Source: Candidatus Pelagibacter sp. TMED118
GTDB taxonomy: Bacteria > Pseudomonadota > Alphaproteobacteria > Pelagibacterales > Pelagibacteraceae
Direction of reading: 5' to 3'
DNA: 39,930 nucleotides
NCBI GenBank assembly: GCA_002170205.2
Contig: NHFT02000002.1
Coordinates: forward strand, 1 to 39,930
Below the pieces are notes generated by a model. It was not told the origin of the DNA. It saw nothing but the letters and a program-made list of their open reading frames with translations, and searched no databases. Below are positions 7,573 to 16,084 of this stretch, piece after piece. Position numbers and translations under genes: made by a program. Each line of letters opens with the position of its first letter. Within the stretch, counting starts at the first letter, position 1.

Positions 7573-9599
7573 AAAATTCAATTTCAGTAATAATTCAGGC
7601 TAGATATTCTTCAACAAGATATAGAGGTAAAATTTTAAAAAATATTGCGAAAAATATTGTTCTTGAAATATTAATAAAAAGATTAAAAAAATCAAAAAAA
7701 ATTAAAGAAATAATAGTTGCATGTTCTAACAATCCTAAAGATAAAAAAATTATTAGTCTATGTAATAAAATGAATATAAAGTATTTTGTAGGATCGGAAA
7801 AAAATGTTCAAGACAGAATCTTAAAAACATCAAAAAAATACAATATTAAAAATATTGTTAGAATTACCTCAGATTGTCCCTTAATTGACATTTATACAAT
7901 AAATAAGATGATAGACATATTTTTTGAGGGTTACGATTATGTTTCAAATACAATTAAGCCAACGATGCCAGACGGTTTTGATGTAGAGATATTTAAAACT
8001 AAAATTTTAGAAGAGAGAATAAATTCAAAATCAATTAATAACGAAAAAGAGCATGTAACTTCTGCAATGAAAAATAACTTGAAATATAAAAGGTATAATT
8101 ATGAATTATATAAAGATTATTCTAATCTTAGATTAACTCTTGATACAAAATATGACTTATATATAATTAAAAAAGTTTTAAAGCACTTTAATAATAATAT
8201 TTACGTTAATTTAAATAAAATTTTGAACTTATACAAAAAAAATCCAAAATTCTTTGAAAAAAATGCCGATATAAATCGGGACCAAACGCAGAAAGATAAT
8301 TTAGGTCAAAAATATTGGGTCAGAGCCCAAGAAGTTATTCCTGGCGGAACAATGCTTTTCTCTAAAAATCCAGATTTACATTTGCCAAAATTATGGCCTG
8401 CATACTTTCAAAAATCATCAGGATGTAAAGTTTGGAGTATAGATAAAAAAAAATTTTATGATTTGCATTTAATGGGAGTTGGTACCAATACTTTGGGATA
8501 TTGTAATAGATCAGTAGACAAAAAAGTTTTAGATTTAATTAAACAAGGCAATCTATCAACTCTAAATTCTGTGGAAGAAATTGAATTATCCGAAAGACTA
8601 ATTGACCTTCATCCTTGGGCAGAAATGTCAAGATTTACAAGGTCAGGCGGAGAAGCAAATTCAGTTGCTATAAGAATCGCAAGAGCCTATTCAAATAAAG
8701 ATAATGTAGCAATATGTGGCTATCATGGATGGCACGACTGGTATTTATCCACAAACATTAATAATAAAAATAATTTAAATCAACATTTAATGAACAATGT
8801 GCCAGTCAAAGGTGTACCAAAAAAACTTGTTAATACGGTTTTTCCTTTTGAATATAATAATTTTGATCAATTAAAAAAAATTGTAAATTCAAAAAATATA
8901 GGTGTTATAAAAATGGAAGTTCAAAGGAATCAAAAACCAAAAAATAATTTTTTAAAAAGAGTAAGGAAACTTGCTGACGCCAAAAATATTGTCTTAATTT
9001 TTGACGAATGTACTTCCGGATTTAGAGAAAATTATGGAGGAATTCATTTAAAACATAAAGTTTATCCAGACATCTCCATATTTGGAAAAGCTTTAGGAAA
9101 TGGTTATGCTATAAATGCAATAATCGGGAAAAGAGATATAATGAAATCGGTAAATAGTAGTTTTATAAGTAGTACTTTTTGGACTGAAAGAATTGGACCA
9201 ACAGCAGCATTACAGACTCTTAAAATCATGAATAATATAAAATCCTGGAAAATAATTTCAAATATAGGCAAAAAAATTCAGAAAAATTGGAAAAAAATTG
9301 CGAAACAAAATAATATTAAGTTAAATATTTATGGTCTTGATGCTATTCCAAATTTTAGTTTTTATTCAAACAAACACAATGCCTATAAAACATTTATTTC
9401 TCAAGAAATGATAAAAAATAATATTCTTGCCTCAAATGTTATATATGCTTGTATTTCTCATAAAGATGAAATACTTGATAAATATTTTAATATTTTAAAT
9501 AATATATTTTACAAAATTAGTAAGTGTGAGAAAGATGTTGAAAATATAAATAATTTGTTAGAGGTGCCAGAAAGCATTAAAGGAATTAGAAATAAATAA
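7566..9599 (+). CDS. Fusion of SpsF-like cytidylyltransferase and class III aminotransferase
   Basis: A 677-residue two-domain protein. Residues ~5-230 are a nucleotidyltransferase of the SpsF/CMP-KDO-synthetase type: SVIIQARYSSTRYRGKIL, then ITSDCPLID near 100-108 and RLTLDTKYD near 189-197. Residues ~245-660 are a class III PLP aminotransferase like glutamate-1-semialdehyde aminomutase: SGGEAN at 360-365, YHGWHDWY at 387-393, FDECTSGFR from 479 and the PLP lysine K508 in IFGKALGNGY. The first domain could supply the PseF step (CMP activation). The second could transaminate or isomerise an amino-keto sugar. No stop or frameshift separates the domains, so the fusion looks genuine. Substrates are unknown. 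Confidence 0.88.
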   Translation: MVENSISVIIQARYSSTRYRGKILKNIAKNIVLEILIKRLKKSKKIKEIIVACSNNPKDKKIISLCNKMNIKYFVGSEKNVQDRILKTSKKYNIKNIVRITSDCPLIDIYTINKMIDIFFEGYDYVSNTIKPTMPDGFDVEIFKTKILEERINSKSINNEKEHVTSAMKNNLKYKRYNYELYKDYSNLRLTLDTKYDLYIIKKVLKHFNNNIYVNLNKILNLYKKNPKFFEKNADINRDQTQKDNLGQKYWVRAQEVIPGGTMLFSKNPDLHLPKLWPAYFQKSSGCKVWSIDKKKFYDLHLMGVGTNTLGYCNRSVDKKVLDLIKQGNLSTLNSVEEIELSERLIDLHPWAEMSRFTRSGGEANSVAIRIARAYSNKDNVAICGYHGWHDWYLSTNINNKNNLNQHLMNNVPVKGVPKKLVNTVFPFEYNNFDQLKKIVNSKNIGVIKMEVQRNQKPKNNFLKRVRKLADAKNIVLIFDECTSGFRENYGGIHLKHKVYPDISIFGKALGNGYAINAIIGKRDIMKSVNSSFISSTFWTERIGPTAALQTLKIMNNIKSWKIISNIGKKIQKNWKKIAKQNNIKLNIYGLDAIPNFSFYSNKHNAYKTFISQEMIKNNILASNVIYACISHKDEILDKYFNILNNIFYKISKCEKDVENINNLLEVPESIKGIRNK

Positions 9600-9600
9600 G

Positions 9601-10521
9601 ATGTTTCAAAACAAATCTATACTTATAACTGGAGGAACTGGTAGTTTTGGAAAAAACTTTATTGACTATCTTCTTTCTAAAAAGGTAAGGCCAAACAGAA
9701 TTGTTATATTTAGCAGAGATGAGCTGAAACAATTTGAAATGAAAGAAAAGTATCCAGAAAAAAAATTCCCTATGCTAAGATTTTTTATAGGTGATGTAAG
9801 AGATTTAGAGAGATTAAAAAGGGCGATTGTTGATATTGACGTTGTTGTACATGCAGCCGCGCTCAAGCAGGTACCTACAGCTGAATACAATCCTTTTGAA
9901 GTAATTAAGACAAATGTTATAGGTGCTCAAAATATTGTAGAGGCATGTTTGGACAGTAATTCATCTGTTAAAAAGGTAATAGCTCTCTCAACAGACAAGG
10001 CTGCAGCTCCTATTAATTTATATGGTGCATCAAAACTTTGCTCAGATAAACTTATTCTTGCGGCGAATAACATTAGAGGAAAAAAAAAAATAGTTTTTAG
10101 TATTGTTAGATATGGAAATGTAATGAGCAGTAGGGGTTCGGTAATTCCAAAATTTATCTCACAAAATGATAAAAATAAAATTATTACAATTACTGATGTA
10201 AATATGACCAGATTTAATATCACTATGGCTGATAGTATTAAAATGGTCGAATGGTCAATAAATAATTCAATTGGAGGTGAAATAGTAGTTCCAAAAATAC
10301 CTTCATACAAGATATTAGATCTTGCTAGAGCAATATCTAAAAATTTGAAATATAAAGTTATAGGCATTAGATCTGGAGAAAAAATTCATGAAGATTTAAT
10401 TACAGTATCAGAAAGTAATAATACCGTAGACTTGGGAAAATACTATATTATTATTTCACAAGACGATATTAGATTAACAAATTACTATATTAAAAAAAAA
10501 AAAAGGAAAAAAAGTAAGTAA
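9601..10521 (+). CDS. pseB: UDP-GlcNAc 4,6-dehydratase/5-epimerase (C-terminus frameshifted)
   Basis: A PseB/FlaA1-type extended SDR. It has GGTGSFG at 11-17, HAAALKQVP from 84, STDKAAAP from 130 and the YGASK pair Y141/K145; D132, K133 and Y141 fall at the positions known as catalytic in PseB. It converts UDP-GlcNAc to the 4-keto altrose derivative, the first step of pseudaminic acid synthesis. As read, the protein ends after 306 residues with an artificial-looking KKKKRKKSK tail. The family's normal C-terminus (YNSGNNSKFLTVSEIKKL) continues in the +1 frame to 10612. The break lies at a 13-A run, 10492-10504; with 12 A the protein would be 336 residues. Confidence 0.92.
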   Translation: MFQNKSILITGGTGSFGKNFIDYLLSKKVRPNRIVIFSRDELKQFEMKEKYPEKKFPMLRFFIGDVRDLERLKRAIVDIDVVVHAAALKQVPTAEYNPFEVIKTNVIGAQNIVEACLDSNSSVKKVIALSTDKAAAPINLYGASKLCSDKLILAANNIRGKKKIVFSIVRYGNVMSSRGSVIPKFISQNDKNKIITITDVNMTRFNITMADSIKMVEWSINNSIGGEIVVPKIPSYKILDLARAISKNLKYKVIGIRSGEKIHEDLITVSESNNTVDLGKYYIIISQDDIRLTNYYIKKKKRKKSK

Positions 10522-10612
10522 GAATTTTTTTTATAACTCAGGAAATAATTCTAAATTTTTGACTGTTAGTGAAATTAAAAAACTTATCAAATATAATAAT
10601 ATAAATAATTAA
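10492..10612 (+). other. Poly(A) slip site and out-of-frame 3' end of pseB
   Basis: Thirteen consecutive A at 10492-10504 are followed in the +1 frame by codons for VSKNFFYNSGNNSKFLTVSE and a short tail, ending at the TAA 10610-10612. That text is the conserved end of PseB-type enzymes. Removing one A joins the two frames exactly. It could be a sequencing error, a true frameshift, or a site of transcriptional slippage. Confidence 0.85.
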
Positions 10613-10654
10613 AAAATCTTAAAAAGATGAAAAATTTTAATTTGTCTATTAATA

Positions 10655-12250
10655 ATGTATAATAAAAATAACGTAATTAATAAATTCATTGAACATAACA
10701 AAAAAAATTTTTATAAAAAAAAAAATAATTTTAAAAATAAAAAAGAAATTTTTTTAATTGAATTTAATGGATGGCAAGGAGCCCAAATAGCAAATTCTTA
10801 TTTAATCAATTCTATTCCAAATATTCAGGATTGCAAAATCGTAGCATTTGAGAGTTTTAAAATTTTTCAAAAAGAAAAGACTATATTTTTAGATAATTTA
10901 AAATGGTACTTAGGGTCAAATTTAAAAATAAAAAACTTTGGAATATATTCATCATTTGGAGTAGATAAATTTATTAATGAAAATGTTTATAAAAAATTTA
11001 GCAATAAAGCATTTAAAATTACAGAAAAATTTTTTAAAAAAAAAATTACTAAAAAAATGGTAGAAAATTTTTTTATTAAAAACGTATGGATTGGAGATTT
11101 AATCTATGATAGTTATTTGAAAAAGTATCGCTGTTATACTATCGATACGAAAAGTAAAAACTTTAAATTGTTTTTTAAAGAATGTGTTGAAATATTTTTA
11201 TACTGGGAAGACTATTTTATACAAAATAAAGTTAAAGGTATATCCGTTTCACACTCTGTATACACCAATGCTATACCTCTAAGAATTGCTTCAAAAAATA
11301 ATATAAGCGCTTTTGTGTGCGTAGATAATCAACTTTTTAAAATTGATAAAAAAACTTGTTCTTTTAGAGATAAAACCAATGGGTTTGATTATCAATATAA
11401 ATGTTCACGTAAAGTATTTAACAAATTAACTATTAATGAAAAAAAAAAAGGCTTGTTATTAGGTAAAATATTTTTAAAAAAAATTTTGTCAGGAAAACAA
11501 AAATACTTTTATTTTCAAAACCAAAATAATATTAAAAAAAAAAAATATTTTTTTAAAAAAAACAATAAAAAAAAGATTGTAATTTTTATGCATTCACTTT
11601 TGGATAGTCCGCATGTATATGGTAATTTTATTTTTCCAGATTTTTATGAATGGTATAAGTATCTATCTAAAATTTCTTATAAAACAGATTATGATTGGTA
11701 TATTAAACCTCATCCGAATTACCCTGATGAAGAGAAATTAATAAGAAAATTAATTAAAAGTAACAACAATATTAAGCTCTTAGACTCTAAGGCAAATAAT
11801 TTAGATCTAGTTAAACAAGGATTAAGTTTTGCACTTACTGTGTTTGGCTCATGTGCATCTGAGCTATCTTACCTAGGTGTAAAAGTTATAAACGCACATG
11901 CACATAATCCACATATTAAATACAAATTTTCTTACAGTGCTAAAAATTTGTTAGATTACGAAAATAAAATCCTCAATTTAGAAAAAATGAAACTCAATTT
12001 TGATAAAAAGGAGCTATATGAATATCATTTTATGAATAATTATTATTTTCATAATGAATATATTTTTGAAAAAATATCAAATTTATATAAAGAAAAAAAT
12101 AAAAAGCCTATTATTTATTCTAATGAATTATTTAAATATTGGTTAAACAATTTTTCAATTAAGAAACATAAAAAAATTTGTAAAATATTTCAAATTTTTT
12201 TAAAAAGTAAAGATTATTTTCTCTCAAGAAAGCATACAGCATTAAGCTAA
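10655..12250 (+). CDS. Capsule-type (KpsS/LipB-like) GT-B glycosyltransferase or surface carbohydrate biosynthesis protein
   Basis: A 531-residue protein with no full-length family that I can name. The C-terminal half looks like a GT-B fold of the capsule polysaccharide/CDP-glycerol transferase group: VIFMHSLLDSPHVYG from ~309, DWYIKPHPNYPDEE at 347-360 and TVFGSCASELSYLGVKVI from 395, a typical nucleotide-sugar binding end. An earlier HSVYTNAIPLRIA segment (200-212) fits the acceptor domain. It probably transfers a sugar, possibly the CMP-activated ulosonic acid from the same operon (inference). It begins 42 bases after the restored end of pseB. Its stop overlaps that of the convergent FkbM gene. 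A 12-A run near 11534 is in frame. Confidence 0.65.
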   Translation: MYNKNNVINKFIEHNKKNFYKKKNNFKNKKEIFLIEFNGWQGAQIANSYLINSIPNIQDCKIVAFESFKIFQKEKTIFLDNLKWYLGSNLKIKNFGIYSSFGVDKFINENVYKKFSNKAFKITEKFFKKKITKKMVENFFIKNVWIGDLIYDSYLKKYRCYTIDTKSKNFKLFFKECVEIFLYWEDYFIQNKVKGISVSHSVYTNAIPLRIASKNNISAFVCVDNQLFKIDKKTCSFRDKTNGFDYQYKCSRKVFNKLTINEKKKGLLLGKIFLKKILSGKQKYFYFQNQNNIKKKKYFFKKNNKKKIVIFMHSLLDSPHVYGNFIFPDFYEWYKYLSKISYKTDYDWYIKPHPNYPDEEKLIRKLIKSNNNIKLLDSKANNLDLVKQGLSFALTVFGSCASELSYLGVKVINAHAHNPHIKYKFSYSAKNLLDYENKILNLEKMKLNFDKKELYEYHFMNNYYFHNEYIFEKISNLYKEKNKKPIIYSNELFKYWLNNFSIKKHKKICKIFQIFLKSKDYFLSRKHTALS

Positions 12251-13006
12251 TTATTTGAAAATTTTAATATTATATCTTCCTTCATTTGATTATTTGGAAA
12301 GTCAAGATTTGGTATTGGATAATTTTTATTTGATAATTTCTGGTTTTTAAAAAAACTTATATTTTGAAAAGTAATTTCAATAGCTTTAGGAATATCGTTT
12401 TTACCGACAGGTAAAAAATTATTTGCATGCAAATGTATTATCTTTAAGTTTTTATTTTCTTCAACAAATTTCACTATTTTTTCTATATTTTTATCAGCAT
12501 CTTCAAATTCGATTATTAAGCATAAAAAATTATAATTTTTAATTTCATCAATTATTTCGTACTCACTTCCATCAATATCTACTTTCAGTAAAGTATTATT
12601 GGTATCAATATTTAAAGTTTTTATTATTTTGCTCAAAGAATTGTTTGCCGAAACTTTTTCTTTTATATGAAAATTTTTTTTTTTTTTTAAGAAAAAAATT
12701 ATGATACCTAAAATAGTACATAAATCTTAAATTAAGTCTTCTGTATCTAATATTATGCCAAAGCCAATAAAAAAAATATTTAATGAAATAATGTAAGTTA
12801 ATTGTATGATCATACATATAAACATGAACATGTGGATTTATTTCTTTCAAATGCTGCTCAAAATTAAAGTTATCGCCTAATCCGAAACTAAGACACGTTT
12901 TACACTTTTCAAATATTTTTTTACTTATTATGTATCCACCATCAGAATTATTACCTAATCGAATTAAGTGTTCTTCATTTAATGGAATTAAAACTTTAGG
13001 TAACAT
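12247..13006 (-). pseudogene. FkbM family methyltransferase, split by a one-base frameshift
   Basis: Two adjacent frames together encode one FkbM-type SAM methyltransferase. The 5' part (13006 down to the break) has NNSDGGYIISKK, then SFGLGDNFNFEQHL. The 3' part has LLKVDIDGSEYEII and EFEDAD, both typical of the family. The break lies at a 15-base run (T at 12674-12688, A on the coding strand). After it the upstream frame turns into a basic meaningless tail. The correct continuation, KNFHIKEKVSANNSLSKIIK, is open in the other frame. Fourteen A would restore a single gene. FkbM enzymes methylate hydroxyls, often on sugars. The gene is last in its minus-strand block. Confidence 0.85.
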
Positions 13007-13020
13007 TTTTATAGTGAATT

Positions 13021-14124
13021 TTATTTTTTTTCTAAAAATTTTTTAATATACTTTATTACATATCTTATTTGATTAATTTTAAGATCTGAACCACTTGGTA
13101 AATTTATACCATTTCTAGATATATATTCTGATATTGGATATTTTAATTTTGTATTTTCCCTATACATAGGCATTGTATGTACAGGGTAAAAACAAGGTCT
13201 AGTTTCAATTCTATATTTCTTCAGATATTTAATTAGTTTATTCCTTATGCCTTTTTTATGTAGTAGAATTGAAACAAGCCAGTATGAATGCGTGGTACCT
13301 TTTACCTCCTCATGATATCTGATAGGTAAATTTTTTGAATATTTTTTATAATATTCAAATATCTTTCTTTTCTTTTTTAATAAAATACTTGATTTTTTCA
13401 TCTGTGCACAGCCGATGGCAGCACATATATTGGTCATTCTATAGTTATATCCGATCATATTATGCCAATAATATTTATTTTTAACTACTCCTACCATTTT
13501 TAACCTATCAATTTTACTAGCAAGACTTTTATTATTTGTTAAAACCATGCCACCTTCTCCAGTCGTGATAGTTTTGCTTCCGAAAAAACTAAAAGTTGAT
13601 ACATCACCAAAAGATCCTGCGTGCTTCTTTTTATAATAAGTACCAAAAGCTTCTGCACAATCTTCGATTAAATATATTTTATTTCTTTTACAAATTTTTT
13701 TAATTTTCTCAATATTAGCAATCTGCCCGTAAATATGTGGAACTATTAATGCTTTCGTATTTTTTTTAATATTTTGTTGAATTAAATTTTCGTCTACTTG
13801 CCAATTGGATAACTTTATATCTAAAAATTTAACTTTAGCGTTTACATACTTTATTGAATTAACACTAGCTACATAAGTAAAAGATGGTACTAAAACCTCG
13901 TCATTTTTTCCTATGTTTAATGCAAGTAAAGCTAAATGAAGTGCTGCAGTTCCATTACACACAGAAACTGCGTATTTTACACCAACATATTTTTTAAATT
14001 TATTTTCGAATTCTTTTACAAATTTACCTCTAGAAGATATCCAATTAGTATTCAAACACTCATTAACATTTTTTTTCTCTTGGAGGCCAATACTGGGTTC
14101 GTACAAAGGAACTATAAACTTCAT
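13021..14124 (-). CDS. DegT/DnrJ/EryC1 aminotransferase, perosamine synthase-like
   Basis: A 367-residue PLP sugar aminotransferase. It has CNGTAALHLAL at 56-66, IEDCAEAFG at 153-161 and the PLP lysine K184 in FSFFGSKTITTGEGG. The GSFGDVSTFSFFGSKTITTG segment and the N-terminal VPLYEPSIG are close to GDP-perosamine synthase (PerA/RfbE) as I recall it. It would convert a 4-keto-6-deoxy nucleotide sugar to the 4-amino sugar. A GMD-like dehydratase at 27709 could provide GDP-4-keto-6-deoxymannose (inference). It lies 8 bases downstream of the GT-B-like gene on the same strand. Confidence 0.85.
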   Translation of the reverse strand: MKFIVPLYEPSIGLQEKKNVNECLNTNWISSRGKFVKEFENKFKKYVGVKYAVSVCNGTAALHLALLALNIGKNDEVLVPSFTYVASVNSIKYVNAKVKFLDIKLSNWQVDENLIQQNIKKNTKALIVPHIYGQIANIEKIKKICKRNKIYLIEDCAEAFGTYYKKKHAGSFGDVSTFSFFGSKTITTGEGGMVLTNNKSLASKIDRLKMVGVVKNKYYWHNMIGYNYRMTNICAAIGCAQMKKSSILLKKKRKIFEYYKKYSKNLPIRYHEEVKGTTHSYWLVSILLHKKGIRNKLIKYLKKYRIETRPCFYPVHTMPMYRENTKLKYPISEYISRNGINLPSGSDLKINQIRYVIKYIKKFLEKK

Positions 14125-14132
14125 TAATTTAT

Positions 14133-15506
14133 CTAATTATATATATTATTTATCAAATTTTTTAATTTTTTTGGATAATTAAGTTTGTTATTATGTAAAT
14201 AAAAATTTCTTAATTTGTCTATCTTGGCTTTATCAATTTTTTTTGATTTTAAGCAAAATTTAATTTTATGCTTTAAATCATCAATATTATAGCACACTTT
14301 TATATTTGGAAAATTAACAATACCATCAAAATGCTCTATATTTTTTAAATATGAATAATTTCCAAAAGCTAGGTGCTTGTCATGAGCAAGTAATATAATT
14401 TTTTTCCAAAAAATTGTGGATTCAATAACCATTGTACTTGGTGCAGCGATAATAAATTTTGCATTTTTGATTAATGAAGGATAATATTGTAAGTTTGGTT
14501 GAACACTATTATTAAATATACCTTTATTATAAAAATTTTTTAATTGAGGATCTAGAACAATGTTTCTAAATTTTTTAACATTTATTTTTTTTTGATTTTT
14601 TCTCCAAGGGTGTGGCCTGTATACCAATTTTAAATTAATATTTTTTTTTTTTAGTGTTTCGAACTCATTATTTATAGTTTTAAAAAGTATATCTAAATTT
14701 TCTTGGATTCCAAAACCCTCGACAAATAATGCGTATTTAAATTTAAACATAGAACTAATTTTCTTCTCTCTACTTTTAAAGTACTCTTCGTATCTAGGAG
14801 TTCCAATTATATGAATATTTTTTTTTGGTATATCTTGATAAACTTCACCAAAATTTTTACTTTGTTTTCCCCAAACAAGGTATTTATCCGGTTTAGGGTT
14901 TGGGTGTATTCTTGAGGAAAGGTTATCCCAATTATCAATAAGTGCACATGTCTTAATTTTTTTTTCCTTACAGTATTTAACAATTTCAAAATATCCTATG
15001 TCATGACCACCTGCTGGGACTAAGACAATATCTGGCTGAATTTTTTTAATTATTTTAATTAAATCTTGATTAATTTTTTTTTTGTAAATAATTTCGAGCT
15101 TTAATATTCTATATAGGAAAAAATAAGAGGCCAGATTAAGTAATCTTATACAATAAAATATGCTTGCTTTAACAGTATTAAACATCCTATTTTGTTTTGG
15201 AAAAATATTAAAAAAAAAACTAAAATTCAGCACTACTTTGAGTGACATCAAGACTGTATTAGTTTTGTTAAAGTTTTTTATTAGATATTTTAAACAAAAA
15301 TTATTATAATATTTATTTTGTTTATGATTATAGCTAAAGTAACTAAGATTTTTTAATTTTTTAATTTCTTTTAAGTTTTTAACTCCATCTTTCTTAATAC
15401 AAAAAAATAATTTATAAATCTTACCTAATTCTAAAAACGAATTCGTATTTAAATAGTTTCTGACAAAAATATCGTCATTTATAGATATTAAAACTTTTTT
15501 TTTCAT
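14133..15506 (-). CDS. Putative GT-B glycosyltransferase of surface polysaccharide synthesis
   Basis: A 457-residue protein. The second half carries IVLVPAGGHD, then IDNWDNLSSR, KYLVWGKQSKNF, IIGTPRYEEYF, VYRPHPWRKN and AKFIIAAPSTMVIESTIFWKKII. These are hallmarks of GT-B proteins related to CDP-glycerol glycerophosphotransferases and capsule transferases. A hydrophobic stretch near residues 80-150 may be a membrane-associated segment. Donor and acceptor are unknown. It lies between the aminotransferase and GmhA-like genes, with gaps of 3-8 bases, so it is co-transcribed with them. Confidence 0.65.
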   Translation of the reverse strand: MKKKVLISINDDIFVRNYLNTNSFLELGKIYKLFFCIKKDGVKNLKEIKKLKNLSYFSYNHKQNKYYNNFCLKYLIKNFNKTNTVLMSLKVVLNFSFFFNIFPKQNRMFNTVKASIFYCIRLLNLASYFFLYRILKLEIIYKKKINQDLIKIIKKIQPDIVLVPAGGHDIGYFEIVKYCKEKKIKTCALIDNWDNLSSRIHPNPKPDKYLVWGKQSKNFGEVYQDIPKKNIHIIGTPRYEEYFKSREKKISSMFKFKYALFVEGFGIQENLDILFKTINNEFETLKKKNINLKLVYRPHPWRKNQKKINVKKFRNIVLDPQLKNFYNKGIFNNSVQPNLQYYPSLIKNAKFIIAAPSTMVIESTIFWKKIILLAHDKHLAFGNYSYLKNIEHFDGIVNFPNIKVCYNIDDLKHKIKFCLKSKKIDKAKIDKLRNFYLHNNKLNYPKKLKNLINNIYN

Positions 15507-15509
15507 CTA

Positions 15510-16082
15510 TTACATCAATCTTAAAAGTTTTTTTTCAACCTCATTTAAGATTAAATGACCTAAAAAAAGATGTTCCTCTTGTATTAGTGCTGTATTTTTT
15601 GATTTTACAATTATAGAGTGATCTGTAAATTTTTTTGATTTGCCACCATTATTTCCAAGTAAACTTAAGGAAGTTATTCCAATTTTTTTTGCTTTCTTTA
15701 AAACTTTAATAATATTTTTTGAATTTCCTGAGGTTGATAAGCAAATCAACAAATCTCCAATGTTTGCCATTCCTTCAAGGTTCCTTGAAAATAATTCTTC
15801 AAATTTATAATCATTAGAACACGCTGTTATAGTTGATACATCTTGGGCTAAAGAAATAATTGGAAAAGGCCTTCGATTAACATTTGGATTAAGCCTTACT
15901 AAAAATTCTGCAGCTAAGTGTTGTGCTTCTGCAGCAGAACCACCATTACCACAGATAAAAACTTTTTTTTTTTTAGTTAATGTCTTAAATATTAAATCTA
16001 TAAACGTATTTATATTTCTTTTATTTAAAGAAGTTTTTTTTCTTAATTTTATTGAATCTCTTATTGCATTTTTTAAATACAT
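15510..16082 (-). CDS. SIS-domain sugar isomerase, GmhA-like
   Basis: A 190-residue sugar isomerase domain protein of the sedoheptulose-7-phosphate isomerase type. Motifs are CGNGGSAAEAQHLAAEFLVR at ~44-63, LSTSGNS near 114-120 and a C-terminal QEEHLFLGHLI with conserved Glu and His (metal or substrate ligands in GmhA). The length equals that of GmhA. Its product in LPS would be D-glycero-manno-heptose 7-phosphate. Here it sits right after a SAF-less NeuB homologue and no heptose kinase or GmhB is visible, so it may serve a different phosphosugar (inference). Confidence 0.88.
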   Translation of the reverse strand: MYLKNAIRDSIKLRKKTSLNKRNINTFIDLIFKTLTKKKKVFICGNGGSAAEAQHLAAEFLVRLNPNVNRRPFPIISLAQDVSTITACSNDYKFEELFSRNLEGMANIGDLLICLSTSGNSKNIIKVLKKAKKIGITSLSLLGNNGGKSKKFTDHSIIVKSKNTALIQEEHLFLGHLILNEVEKKLLRLM

Positions 16083-16084
16083 TG

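Noticed and set aside
9927..10367. A 146-codon open frame on the minus strand inside pseB
   Set aside because: It lies wholly opposite the conserved catalytic region of pseB, and its protein has no motif or plausible composition; it is a shadow of the real gene.
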